Assembly (NCBI GenBank): GCA_037139695.1
Contig: JBAXFX010000028.1
Span: 1-14,300, forward strand
Source of the DNA: JAAXTX01 sp037139695
GTDB lineage: Bacteria; Patescibacteriota; Minisyncoccia; Moranbacterales; UBA1568
Length of the DNA stretch: 14,300 nucleotides
Direction of reading: 5' to 3'
The notes under the pieces are model-generated. The model ran no database searches. It was given only the letters and a program-made list of their open reading frames with translations, and was not told the DNA's origin. Shown piece by piece: positions 1 through 6,510 of this stretch. Position 1 is the first letter of the stretch; each line of letters opens with the position of its first letter. The position numbers and the translations under genes are program-made.

Positions 1-53
1 CGCTCGAAATTTTCGGATTTACAGCTCGACATGAGATTTGAGATAGATACTTA
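1..53 (+). repeat. Dispersed repeat, long (type A) form, copy 1
   Basis: Bases 1-53 are the exact reverse complement of 14246-14298. Bases 5-51 recur at 8788-8834. The 3' part holds the 20-base core TGAGATTTGAGATAGATACT (32-51), which also occurs at 8615-8634 (minus), 8815-8834, 10502-10521 and 14248-14267 (minus). The 5' part contains an odd-centred palindrome (CCGAAAATTTCGG read on the other strand). The copy may be cut at its left end by the window edge. No gene is visible between it and the rodZ-like promoter. Function unknown. Confidence 0.9.
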
Positions 54-156
54 TCGGATTTTAAAAACGTGACGGGCTGGATCCAAGACTCGTCGACCCT
101 CATTTATCCGAAGTTTTTCTGAAGTTTTCGATTCGTACTTCGCGTTTTTCACCTGT

Positions 157-185
157 TTGGCCCTTCGGTCCGGACGTGTTAGAAT
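157..185 (+). promoter_or_regulatory. Promoter of the rodZ-like/recA unit (extended -10)
   Basis: An extended -10 is seen: TG (177-178), one base, then TAGAAT (180-185). A weak -35 match, TTGGCC (157-162), lies 17 bases upstream. Only six bases separate the -10 from the ATG at 192, so the predicted transcript start falls on or next to the start codon. This implies a leaderless mRNA. The assignment is from consensus matching only. Confidence 0.55.
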
Positions 186-191
186 GGGGTC

Positions 192-1169
192 ATGACAGTG
201 GCAAATTTCACCAGAAAACCGGTCGGTTCGCTCACGCTCGGCGAGAAACTTCGGAAGGTCCGGACCGATAACCGGATCAGCCTCGCGGAGGTGTTTCGCG
301 TCACGGGAATCCAGGTGAAGTATCTCGAGGCGCTCGAATCGGGAGCGTACGGGAAGCTTCCACCCGAGGTATATGTGCGCGGATTCCTTCGGGGATACGC
401 GTCGTTTCTCGGTATTCCCGAAGATGCTATCATTAAGCTGTACGATCGCGAGCGGAGCATACGGGACAATCTTACGAAGCCGGATATCACAGCTCGTTTT
501 CAGTTCCGGAGTCCGGCCGCGTTCCAGTTCTCGCTTTCGGCACGCGGTATGGTCGTATCGGTCATCGCGCTCGTCGTGCTCGGTTTTTTCTCGTACCTCT
601 ATTTCGAGTTCCAATCGTTCGTTTCGGAACCGCGACTGGTCATCCTGTCTCCGTCCGATGGGGATACGGTGACGGAAGCGAAAATATCCGTCCGTGGGGA
701 GACAGATCCCCGGGCGGTTGTCCGGATCAACGAGGGAGAGACGACCGTCGATGAACGGGGTTTGTTCTCGGAAGACTTGTCGCTCGATGCGGGCCTCAAC
801 GTGATCTCGATTTCGGCGACGAACCGATTCGGAAAGACGCGTGAACGGACGATATCGGTCTCCGCGGCGCTGCCCGACCGGGGCGGGACGGATGCGGTAT
901 TACCGGATCCGACGAAGACAAACGCTGTCAGCATCTCGCTTCGGGCCACGGCTCCGGCAACGGTCTTCGTGCGGGCGGATGGCGAGACGGTCTGGAACGG
1001 GAAGTTGTCGGCCGGGGAGGAGAAACCGTTTGTGGCACTCGGGAAAATCGAGGTCTCGTCCGATATCGGGAACGTGATCCTGATCCGGCAGGGTGATGGG
1101 ACGGAGTCGGCACTTTCCGCGGATACGAAGTCCTCGACGGCGATCTTCGGACCGAACGGGAGGGAATGA
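192..1169 (+). CDS. RodZ-like HTH membrane protein with Ig-like extracytoplasmic domain
   Basis: This is a 325-residue single-pass membrane protein. Residues 14-85 form a RodZ-type helix-turn-helix (HTH_25 family), recognisable from the order LGEKLRKVR, ISLAEV, KYLEALESG, LPPEVYVRGFLRGYASFLG. Residues 119-138 are a hydrophobic membrane segment. Residues 148-225 read like a glucodextranase-B/Ig-like beta domain (SPSDGDTV, GxTDP, GLNVISISATNRFG). Residues 245-310 resemble the C-terminal DUF4115 domain of RodZ. Known RodZ proteins link the MreB cytoskeleton to the wall machinery and set cell shape; that role here is inference. The ATG at 192 sits six bases after an extended -10. recA follows after 39 bases and is probably co-transcribed. 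The Ig-like insert is not part of the E. coli type of RodZ. A general HTH-containing wall-sensing protein is the alternative. Confidence 0.8.
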   Translation: MTVANFTRKPVGSLTLGEKLRKVRTDNRISLAEVFRVTGIQVKYLEALESGAYGKLPPEVYVRGFLRGYASFLGIPEDAIIKLYDRERSIRDNLTKPDITARFQFRSPAAFQFSLSARGMVVSVIALVVLGFFSYLYFEFQSFVSEPRLVILSPSDGDTVTEAKISVRGETDPRAVVRINEGETTVDERGLFSEDLSLDAGLNVISISATNRFGKTRERTISVSAALPDRGGTDAVLPDPTKTNAVSISLRATAPATVFVRADGETVWNGKLSAGEEKPFVALGKIEVSSDIGNVILIRQGDGTESALSADTKSSTAIFGPNGRE

Positions 1170-1208
1170 TTTATTTTCATGAAGGATGATCATTAATCGG
1201 ATACACGT

Positions 1209-2246
1209 ATGGCGACAAAAGAGACGAAGTCGGAGAAGTCGGAGAAGAAAGGCGGGAAGGATGGGCTCGACGCGGTGATGGGAGCGATCAAGGAGAAATT
1301 CGGGGACGAGATGATCATGAAGCTCGGCGAGGTCCGCAAGGTGGATATCGAGGCGATCCCGACGGGGTCCGTCTCGATCGACCTGGCGCTCGGCATCGGT
1401 GGCGTACCGCGTGGCCGCGTGATCGAGATATACGGTCCGGAATCGTCCGGCAAGACGACTTTGGCGCTCCACATTATCGCGAACGCGCAGAAGATGGGCG
1501 GTACCGCCGCCTTTATCGACGCGGAGCACGCGCTCGATCCGGAGTATGCGAAGAAGCTCGGTGTGAAGACGCTCGACCTGCTCATCTCGCAGCCGGATGC
1601 CGGCGAACAGGCGCTTGACATCGTCGAGACACTCGTGCGTTCGAACGCGCTCGACGTGATTGTGGTCGACTCGGTCGCGGCACTCGTCCCGCGTGCGGAG
1701 ATCGAAGGCGAGATGGGCGACCAGCACGTCGGTCGCCAGGCGCGGCTCATGTCGCAGGCGTTGCGCAAGCTGACCCCGATCATGGCGAAGTCCAATACGG
1801 TGGTCATCTTCATCAACCAGCTCCGCATGAAGATCGGCGTCATGTTCGGCAATCCCGAGACGACGACCGGTGGCCAGGCGCTCAAGTTCTATTCCTCGGT
1901 TCGACTCGAGGTACGTCGCGCCGCGCAGATCAAGAAGGGAGAAGAGGTCGTTGGCAACCGGGTGAAGGTCAAGGTCGTGAAGAACAAGGTTGCTCCGCCG
2001 TTTCGGACGACCGAAGTCGACATCATGTATAACGAGGGGATTTCGGCGACCGGCGACCTCTTGGATACGGGAGCCCGGCTCGAGGTCCTGAAAAAGTCCG
2101 GGAATTCATTCCTCTTCGGCGAGACGAAGCTTGGTGTCGGTCGTGAGACGGCCAAGGCGTTCCTCAAGGAGAACCCGAAGGTTGCCGAGGAGATCGGCAA
2201 GGCGATTATGAAGAAGGCAAAGGAGGACGCGGCCGCGCTTCTGTAA
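1209..2246 (+). CDS. recA: Recombinase RecA
   Basis: This 345-residue protein carries every RecA hallmark. Walker A GPESSGKT is at residues 76-83. The catalytic Glu is E106 in AFIDAEHALDP. The Walker B region VIVVDS is near 150-155, and the L2 DNA-binding loop runs from NQLRMKIG through NPETTTGG (203-222). It binds single-stranded DNA, hydrolyses ATP, drives strand exchange and is expected to trigger LexA-type self-cleavage where that exists. Numbering is about ten residues ahead of E. coli because of a Lys/Glu-rich N-terminal extension (residues 2-17). The C-terminus is lysine/alanine-rich and lacks the long acidic tail of E. coli RecA. The ATG at 1209 has no Shine-Dalgarno at normal spacing. 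No SOS box is visible in the 39-base gap, which holds only the short palindrome ATGATCAT (1186-1193). A terminator follows at 2282. Confidence 0.98.
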   Translation: MATKETKSEKSEKKGGKDGLDAVMGAIKEKFGDEMIMKLGEVRKVDIEAIPTGSVSIDLALGIGGVPRGRVIEIYGPESSGKTTLALHIIANAQKMGGTAAFIDAEHALDPEYAKKLGVKTLDLLISQPDAGEQALDIVETLVRSNALDVIVVDSVAALVPRAEIEGEMGDQHVGRQARLMSQALRKLTPIMAKSNTVVIFINQLRMKIGVMFGNPETTTGGQALKFYSSVRLEVRRAAQIKKGEEVVGNRVKVKVVKNKVAPPFRTTEVDIMYNEGISATGDLLDTGARLEVLKKSGNSFLFGETKLGVGRETAKAFLKENPKVAEEIGKAIMKKAKEDAAALL

Positions 2247-2281
2247 TCCGTCTTTCACACGCAGAATCACGGGTCGCCCAT

Positions 2282-2302
2282 AAACGGGGTAGCCCGTTTT
2301 TT
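2282..2302 (+). terminator. Intrinsic terminator after recA
   Basis: AAACGGG (2282-2288) pairs perfectly with CCCGTTT (2293-2299) around a GTAG loop. The T tract runs to 2302. It lies 36 bases after the recA stop and separates recA from the next promoter. Confidence 0.85.
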
Positions 2303-2332
2303 GCGGGTGATTTCCCGATGGAATGATTTTTG

Positions 2333-2341
2333 TGGTATGAT
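2333..2341 (+). promoter_or_regulatory. Extended -10 promoter of the transglycosylase gene
   Basis: TG (2333-2334), one base, then TATGAT (2336-2341). No convincing -35 is present at 16-18 bases. Six bases separate the -10 from the ATG at 2348, the same geometry as at the rodZ-like gene, so a leaderless transcript is predicted. Confidence 0.55.
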
Positions 2342-2347
2342 ACGGAT

Positions 2348-3577
2348 ATGAAACAGGTATTTCGGATACTCGCTTTTTCGGTTGCGGTCCTGATCGTCGG
2401 CACCATCGTGGTGCCGGCTCTGGTCGCGTACGCGCAGGACGCTTCCTCGATTCAGGACGATATCTCGTCTTTGAACAAGAAGCTGCAGAAGGCGCAGGCG
2501 AAACAGGATGCACTCGCCGGCCAGCTGAGCCAGATCAACTCGTCGCTTACCGCGGCACAAAAAGTGATTGCGGCCACAAAGGTCCGCATTGCGGCCGCGA
2601 CGAACGACATCGACCGGAAACAGGGCGAGATCGACCTTATCCAGAACCGGATCGACGAGAATAAGATCATCCTGACGGGCTTGGTCCGACAGATACAGTC
2701 CGAGTCGGGGGATTCCCTGTTCAGTGCGGTTCTTTCGGGCGAGGATGTGACCCGTGAACTTACCAATCCGGACACGTATCAGTCGGTCGGGGAGCGGATG
2801 AATGCGATCCTGGCCGATATCCGATCCTCGCAGGATCAGGCGGTCCAGGCGAAGTCCGACTTGGAAGCCCTCAAGCAGGCCCACGAGGCGACGCTCGGAA
2901 ACAAATTGCAGGAAAAGCAGGCTTTGGCCGCCGATCAGCAGTCGACGCAGGCGGACCTCGCGGAACAGACGGCGACCGTCGCGGAACTGCAGAAAAAACT
3001 GCAGAAATTGAGAGACGACCTGTCTTCTTTGCTCGGCACGGTCGTGAGTACCGACGATGTCAAAGAAGCGGCCGGTATCGCGAGCAAGGCGACGGGCGTG
3101 CGGAAGAGTTTCATCCTGGCCGAACTGACGCAGGAGAGTGGCTTGGGACGGTATACCGGCGGATGTACCTACAAGAATACGCGTGTCAAATCGGCTGATG
3201 CCACGGTTTTCAAACAGATTATGAAGGAGCTCGGATACGATATCAACAGCCGGAAAATCTCCTGCGCCGGGAAAGTGGGGTATGGTGGCGCGATGGGTAT
3301 CGCTCAGTTCATGCCGACGACGTGGCTCGGATACAAATCGTATATCGCGAACGCGACCGGTCACAATCCTCCGGATCCGTGGAGTGTGATCGACGGCGTG
3401 ATGGGTATGGCCAAGAAACTGGCTAACGGTGGCGCGACGAGCAAGAAAGGTGAATATAACGCGTCGATGCTCTACTACTGCGGGACGACCAAGCCGGCGA
3501 GCGCGGCTATCCGGACGGCCTGTAACAATTACGCGAAGAACGTGCAGAGCCTGGCGAACGGATACGAGAACGATTGA
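2348..3577 (+). CDS. Exported coiled-coil protein with lytic transglycosylase domain
   Basis: This 409-residue protein begins with a signal peptide or anchor (residues 1-30, hydrophobic 8-27, then AYAQDAS). Residues 33-228 are a long Lys/Gln/Ala/Asp-rich coiled coil resembling the EnvC/PcsB coiled-coil type. Residues 235-409 form a lytic murein transglycosylase-like domain. The likely catalytic Glu is E263 in QESG, and GAMGIAQFMPTTW (314-326) is the substrate-groove signature of MltB/SLT-type enzymes, followed by DPWSVIDGV. Such enzymes cleave the MurNAc-GlcNAc bond and leave 1,6-anhydroMurNAc ends. The coiled coil probably positions or restrains the enzyme at the division site; that is inference. 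Four Cys (C273, C306, C378, C392) in the catalytic part could form disulfides. I chose ATG 2348 over the in-frame TTG at 2330 because the -10 element overlaps the latter. A separate promoter and terminator suggest a single-gene unit. Confidence 0.85.
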   Translation: MKQVFRILAFSVAVLIVGTIVVPALVAYAQDASSIQDDISSLNKKLQKAQAKQDALAGQLSQINSSLTAAQKVIAATKVRIAAATNDIDRKQGEIDLIQNRIDENKIILTGLVRQIQSESGDSLFSAVLSGEDVTRELTNPDTYQSVGERMNAILADIRSSQDQAVQAKSDLEALKQAHEATLGNKLQEKQALAADQQSTQADLAEQTATVAELQKKLQKLRDDLSSLLGTVVSTDDVKEAAGIASKATGVRKSFILAELTQESGLGRYTGGCTYKNTRVKSADATVFKQIMKELGYDINSRKISCAGKVGYGGAMGIAQFMPTTWLGYKSYIANATGHNPPDPWSVIDGVMGMAKKLANGGATSKKGEYNASMLYYCGTTKPASAAIRTACNNYAKNVQSLANGYEND

Positions 3578-3598
3578 ACGCCGGAACGCACGTGGGAT

Positions 3599-3629
3599 GT
3601 TCTACGACGGAATCCTTTCGTCGAAGAAC
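3599..3629. other. Inverted repeat upstream of the pilin/adhesin promoter
   Basis: Arms GTTCTACGACG (3599-3609) and CGTCGAAGAAC (3619-3629) pair at 10 of 11 positions around a nine-base loop. No T tract follows, so it is a poor intrinsic terminator for the upstream gene. It ends five bases before the -10 hexamer at 3634 and covers the -35 region, which would suit an operator. Confidence 0.5.
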
Positions 3630-3630
3630 G

Positions 3631-3639
3631 TGATATACT
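3631..3639 (+). promoter_or_regulatory. Extended -10 promoter of the pilin/adhesin gene
   Basis: TG (3631-3632), one base, then TATACT (3634-3639, five of six consensus bases). No clear -35 is present. The predicted start is near 3646, giving a leader of about 36 bases that contains a Shine-Dalgarno. Confidence 0.55.
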
Positions 3640-3664
3640 GAAAGTAAAGAGGGTGGTTATCAAT

Positions 3665-3671
3665 AAGGAGG
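3665..3671 (+). promoter_or_regulatory. Strong Shine-Dalgarno (AAGGAGG) of the pilin/adhesin gene
   Basis: AAGGAGG lies 10 bases before the ATG at 3682 and fixes that start. It is the only strong ribosome binding site I find ahead of any gene in the window. Confidence 0.85.
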
Positions 3672-3681
3672 GTATTCTTCT

Positions 3682-5595
3682 ATGAAAACAGTTGCCTCAC
3701 GCGCATCCCGTAAGGGATCCGTCCTTGTCTTTTCCATCATCATCCTTTCCTTGATGCTCGTGTCCGCGCTGACGGTTTTGTCGGCCTCGGTCCTGCAACA
3801 AAAATCAGCCTTGTCTACCAGCGGTTCAACCCGTTCCTTCCAGTCCGCGGATGCCGGCGTGGAACAAGTGCTGTATCAGGTATATAAGAAGAGCCGGACA
3901 ACCATACAGGAAGTCTCGAACAATATCGTCAATGCTTCCTGCTCGGGAGGGGTTATCGCGTCTACCGACGGTTGGAAGATCGGTTTTTACAGTGGCATCA
4001 ACGGCGATGTTCCCATTACCGACTGTTCGACGGCCCGTTCCCAGATTACGAAGATAAAATCCCAGGGAACAGCGAGTAGTCTGACTCGGGCGATGGAGGC
4101 GGGTATCCGACCACCGTCTTGTATCGGAACACTGCCGTCGTCCGCTGCCATGTATACGAACGACGACATCAGCCTTTCCGTCGACGCCCCGTATGTGTAC
4201 AGTGGCACCAATACGTCGGCACCATGCGAATTTTACTGCAGTGTCGGGGTATGGAATGGCACAAGTTGCTCGACCTCCTGCGATCTTCCATGGGGAGGGA
4301 CCATCGCCAACGGCGATACCGCGACGGCCTATCAGGCGGCCTCCGTTTCGTGCGGATCTACCTGTACGAGTCAGACACGGACTTGTAACAATGGGGTGCT
4401 TTCAGGCGCTTACACCGCACAGAGCTGTTCGGTTCAGGCATGCTCCAGCTGTGCCATCCCATGGGGAGGATTCATTTTGAGCGGGCAGACCGTGACGGCT
4501 TATCAGGCGGCCTCCGTTTCGTGCGGTTCCTCATGTTCCAATCAGATACGGACCTGTTTTAACGGTTCCCTTTCCGGCAGTTATAGCGCACAGAATTGTT
4601 CGGTGCAGGTGTGCTCCTGTACCGGCAGTGTTCCGTCGAACGCAAACATGTATATTGGAGATGATTCCGGACTTGTTGCCAATACCGCCTATACATACAG
4701 CGGGAGTAATACGTCGGCGAAGTGTGAATATTCCTGCAACAGCGGATATGGATGGAACGGGTCGAGTTGCGTCTCGGCTACGCCTTCGGTGGAATATCTG
4801 GTCGTGGCGGGCGGTGGCGGCGGTGGCACTACTTTTGCCGGAGGTGGCGGAGCTGGAGGGCTATTAACCAATACTGGTTATGCGGTTTCCGTCGGGAGTC
4901 CTATCTCAGTTGTTGTCGGCGGTGGCGGAGCTGGAGATACTGGGGTCGGCTACGGCGGTAAAGCTAGCAATGGTGGCAATTCATCTTTTGGATCTATTAC
5001 GGCAATAGGTGGTGGTGGTGGTGCAGGAAGCGGAAGTGGTGTAGCAGGAGGTTCAGGCGGTGGAGCATTGGCTGGTAGCTATGCTGGAGAACATGGTGGT
5101 GCTGGTATCAGTGGACAGGGGTATAAAGGGGGGGACAATCTTTATGTCTCTCCTGGTAATGGTGGCGGTGGCGGTGGCGGTGGCGGTGCTGGAGCTGTTG
5201 GTGGTGCAAGCTCAACTAGAAACGGTGCTGCCGGAGGTGTCGGAATATCTTCATCAATTTCAGGTACGGCTACATATTATGCTGGCGGTGGCGGTGGAAG
5301 TTGTTCTAATAACTCTGGTTATTCAGGGGGGGCGGGTGGTGCTGGTGGCGGCGGAGCAGGAGGTGGGTATGGCGCTGCTGGTACTGCTGGTGCTCCTAAT
5401 ACTGGTGGTGGTGCTGGTGGCACCGCTAACTTTACCTCTGTCGGTGCCGCAGGCGGTTCCGGTATCGTTATCATCCGCTATCCGAATACCTATCCCAATG
5501 CGGTTTCAACGACCGGCTCGCCGACTGTCACGAACACGGGTGGCTACAAGATATACAAGTGGACGACGGTCGGCACATGGTCGATAACGTTCTAG
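3682..5595 (+). CDS. PilX-like pilin/adhesin with Cys-rich modules and glycine-rich domain
   Basis: This 637-residue surface protein is modular. Residues 1-70 resemble PilX-type minor pilins: basic start, RKG, hydrophobic helix 13-38, then QSADAGVEQVLYQV. The usual Glu five residues after the prepilin cleavage site is absent. Next come four Cys-rich modules in A-B-B-A order. A1 (147-196) and A2 (313-363) share C-G-(S/T)-(L/V)-PS, MY, DD, YSG-NTSA and WNG-SC. B1 (200-254) and B2 (257-311) share PWGG, AYQAASVSCGS and QxRTC. Residues 369-605 are a glycine-rich domain opening with EYLVVAGGGGGG and ending IVIIRYP, the type seen in phage tail and bacterial surface proteins. The C-terminal end GGYKIYKWTTVGTW is typical of such proteins. 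A role as pilus-associated adhesin is inference. Codon choice in the Gly-rich part (many GGT, ATA, AAT) differs from neighbours and, with the strong Shine-Dalgarno, suggests transfer. Two G7 runs (5128-5134, 5326-5332) could slip. Confidence 0.8.
   Translation: MKTVASRASRKGSVLVFSIIILSLMLVSALTVLSASVLQQKSALSTSGSTRSFQSADAGVEQVLYQVYKKSRTTIQEVSNNIVNASCSGGVIASTDGWKIGFYSGINGDVPITDCSTARSQITKIKSQGTASSLTRAMEAGIRPPSCIGTLPSSAAMYTNDDISLSVDAPYVYSGTNTSAPCEFYCSVGVWNGTSCSTSCDLPWGGTIANGDTATAYQAASVSCGSTCTSQTRTCNNGVLSGAYTAQSCSVQACSSCAIPWGGFILSGQTVTAYQAASVSCGSSCSNQIRTCFNGSLSGSYSAQNCSVQVCSCTGSVPSNANMYIGDDSGLVANTAYTYSGSNTSAKCEYSCNSGYGWNGSSCVSATPSVEYLVVAGGGGGGTTFAGGGGAGGLLTNTGYAVSVGSPISVVVGGGGAGDTGVGYGGKASNGGNSSFGSITAIGGGGGAGSGSGVAGGSGGGALAGSYAGEHGGAGISGQGYKGGDNLYVSPGNGGGGGGGGGAGAVGGASSTRNGAAGGVGISSSISGTATYYAGGGGGSCSNNSGYSGGAGGAGGGGAGGGYGAAGTAGAPNTGGGAGGTANFTSVGAAGGSGIVIIRYPNTYPNAVSTTGSPTVTNTGGYKIYKWTTVGTWSITF
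4330..4526 (+). repeat. Direct repeat inside the Cys-rich modules
   Basis: Twenty-six bases at 4330-4355 recur exactly at 4501-4526. They encode the conserved AYQAASVSCG stretch of modules B1 and B2. Identity at third codon positions points to a recent duplication or gene conversion. Recombination between the copies would remove 171 bases (57 codons) in frame. Confidence 0.85.
5161..5188 (+). repeat. GGTGGC hexamer microsatellite
   Basis: Just over four tandem copies of GGTGGC encode a Gly run in the surface protein. Gain or loss of units stays in frame and only changes Gly-run length. Confidence 0.8.
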
Positions 5596-5609
5596 CTCTC
5601 GAATAACCA

Positions 5610-5636
5610 ACCAATGGAGGCTAGGCCTCCATTGGT
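5610..5636. terminator. Perfect 12-bp hairpin after the pilin/adhesin gene
   Basis: ACCAATGGAGGC (5610-5621) pairs perfectly with GCCTCCATTGGT (5625-5636) around a three-base loop, 14 bases after the stop codon. No proper T tract follows. It may act as a terminator or as a 3'-end stabiliser. Confidence 0.6.
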
Positions 5637-5701
5637 ATCATATCTGGGTTATAAGCATTCGATTGATAGGGCGTTAGCTAGGCCTTGTTGATGTTCGTCC
5701 C

Positions 5702-5730
5702 TTGCCAGGAGAAGAAAACCCTGTTAGGAT
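5702..5730 (+). promoter_or_regulatory. Promoter of the rpsF operon
   Basis: TTGCCA (5702-5707, five of six consensus) is followed by a 17-base spacer and TAGGAT (5725-5730) with TG three bases upstream. It is one of the two best complete -35/-10 promoters in the window. Transcription should begin near 5737, giving a leader of about 120 bases before rpsF. Confidence 0.75.
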
Positions 5731-5736
5731 GGCACT

Positions 5737-5857
5737 ACAAGAGAGAAAGTCCGACGCACGCCCCGCTTCTTCCGAAGACTAGGGCGGGCAGAAACCGCAC
5801 AGGGGCTCTCTTTTGGCGGTTTTCGCGTATGTAATCAGATAGCATAAGACGTACCGT
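5737..5857 (+). promoter_or_regulatory. Structured rpsF leader RNA, candidate S6:S18 autoregulatory element
   Basis: An outer helix pairs AAGAGAG (5739-5745) with CTCTCTT (5806-5812). Inside is a hairpin built on GCCC (5760-5763) and GGGC (5782-5785), capped by TCTT-CCG-AAGA (5768-5778). Its 3' side leaves a stretch containing ACCG (5794-5797) unpaired next to the outer helix. A second fold pairs AAACCGC (5792-5798) with GCGGTTT (5816-5822). That would sequester the CCG and enclose the CTCTCTT arm, so the two folds compete or form a pseudoknot. Known rpsF-rpsR leaders in many phyla bind the S6:S18 complex through a CCG in a bulge flanked by a stem and a hairpin; position and layout fit this. 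The match to the published consensus is by eye. Confidence 0.5.
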
Positions 5858-6472
5858 ATGGCAGCAAAGGAAACAAGGGAATACGAGCTCTTTTATCTCG
5901 TCGGGGATTCGAAGGAAGCCGAGCTTTCCAAGATCCGCGAGGACGTGGAGAAGATCGTGACGGATTTCGGAGGGACCTTCCTTCCGGCAGAGACGGAGGA
6001 AAAGAGGAATCTTGCCTACGAGATTCTCGGTGAGCGCCGTGGGACCTATATCGCCCGTCGGTTCACGATGGCGGAAGCGGGGGACGAGCCGTTCTCGGCT
6101 ACGACTCCGGAGAAGGTGAACGCGATCGACGAGATCAACCGCCTTCTGCAGCTCTATAAGTCGGTGTCCCGCTTCATCCTGATGCGGGCGGAGAAACTTC
6201 CGGAGCTCAAGGCTATCCCGCGTGAGGAACGGGCCAAGCCGGTTCGTCGGGACGATCGCCGAGGGAACGACCGCAGCGGTGGACGCCGATTTCCCGATCG
6301 TGGCGGTGAACGCCGGACAAGTGAACCGGTTCGTGCCGAGCGGCCGGCAGTCGTGAAGGAAGAGGAAACGAAGCCGGTCGTGAGTGAACCCGTCGAGAAG
6401 AAAGAGAATGAAAAGAAACCGGTTTCTCAGGAAGACCTCGACAAGCAACTAAAGGAAGTGCTCGACATCTAA
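5858..6472 (+). CDS. rpsF: Ribosomal protein bS6 with long charged C-terminal tail
   Basis: Residues 7-115 are a bS6 fold: YELFYLVG at the first strand, the FGGTF turn, then RRGTYIARRF and the closing strand SRFILMR. bS6 pairs with bS18 on the platform of the 30S subunit. Typical bS6 is about 95-135 residues; this one has 204. The extra 85 residues comprise an Arg/Gly/Asp-rich stretch (122-163), a Glu/Lys/Pro-rich stretch (164-190) and a short predicted amphipathic helix (DLDKQLKEVLDI) at the end. The tail is probably disordered and may contact RNA; that is inference. It heads the cluster rpsF-ssb-rpsR-efp. The ATG at 5858 lacks a Shine-Dalgarno and sits in the context CGTATGGC, as do recA and lepB. 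Confidence 0.95.
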   Translation: MAAKETREYELFYLVGDSKEAELSKIREDVEKIVTDFGGTFLPAETEEKRNLAYEILGERRGTYIARRFTMAEAGDEPFSATTPEKVNAIDEINRLLQLYKSVSRFILMRAEKLPELKAIPREERAKPVRRDDRRGNDRSGGRRFPDRGGERRTSEPVRAERPAVVKEEETKPVVSEPVEKKENEKKPVSQEDLDKQLKEVLDI

Positions 6473-6510
6473 AGAAGCAAAAAGTTGAAAGCGAAAAGCG
6501 AAAAGTGTTG

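Noticed and set aside
1170..1208. SOS box before recA
   Set aside because: Neither the CTGT-N8-ACAG nor the GAAC-N4-GTTC type is present. Only ATGATCAT is seen, too little to call.
900..1727. Minus-strand frame of 275 codons opposite rodZ-like and recA
   Set aside because: It is antisense to recA, an unmistakable gene. Such shadows arise from high GC at third codon positions.
2267..3364. Minus-strand frame of 365 codons opposite the transglycosylase gene
   Set aside because: It is Arg/Leu/Asp-rich without domain features, and the plus strand has a signal peptide, coiled coil and catalytic motifs.
5741..5753. GAGAGAAAGTCCG resembles the first conserved block of RNase P RNA
   Set aside because: Only this block matches. 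The other conserved RNase P blocks are absent and the transcript before rpsF is about 120 bases, far too short. A ribosomal-protein leader explains it better.
5596..5857. tRNA or tmRNA gene in the gap before rpsF
   Set aside because: No cloverleaf, GGTTCGA-type T loop or CCA end could be found; the hairpin, promoter and leader account for the sequence.
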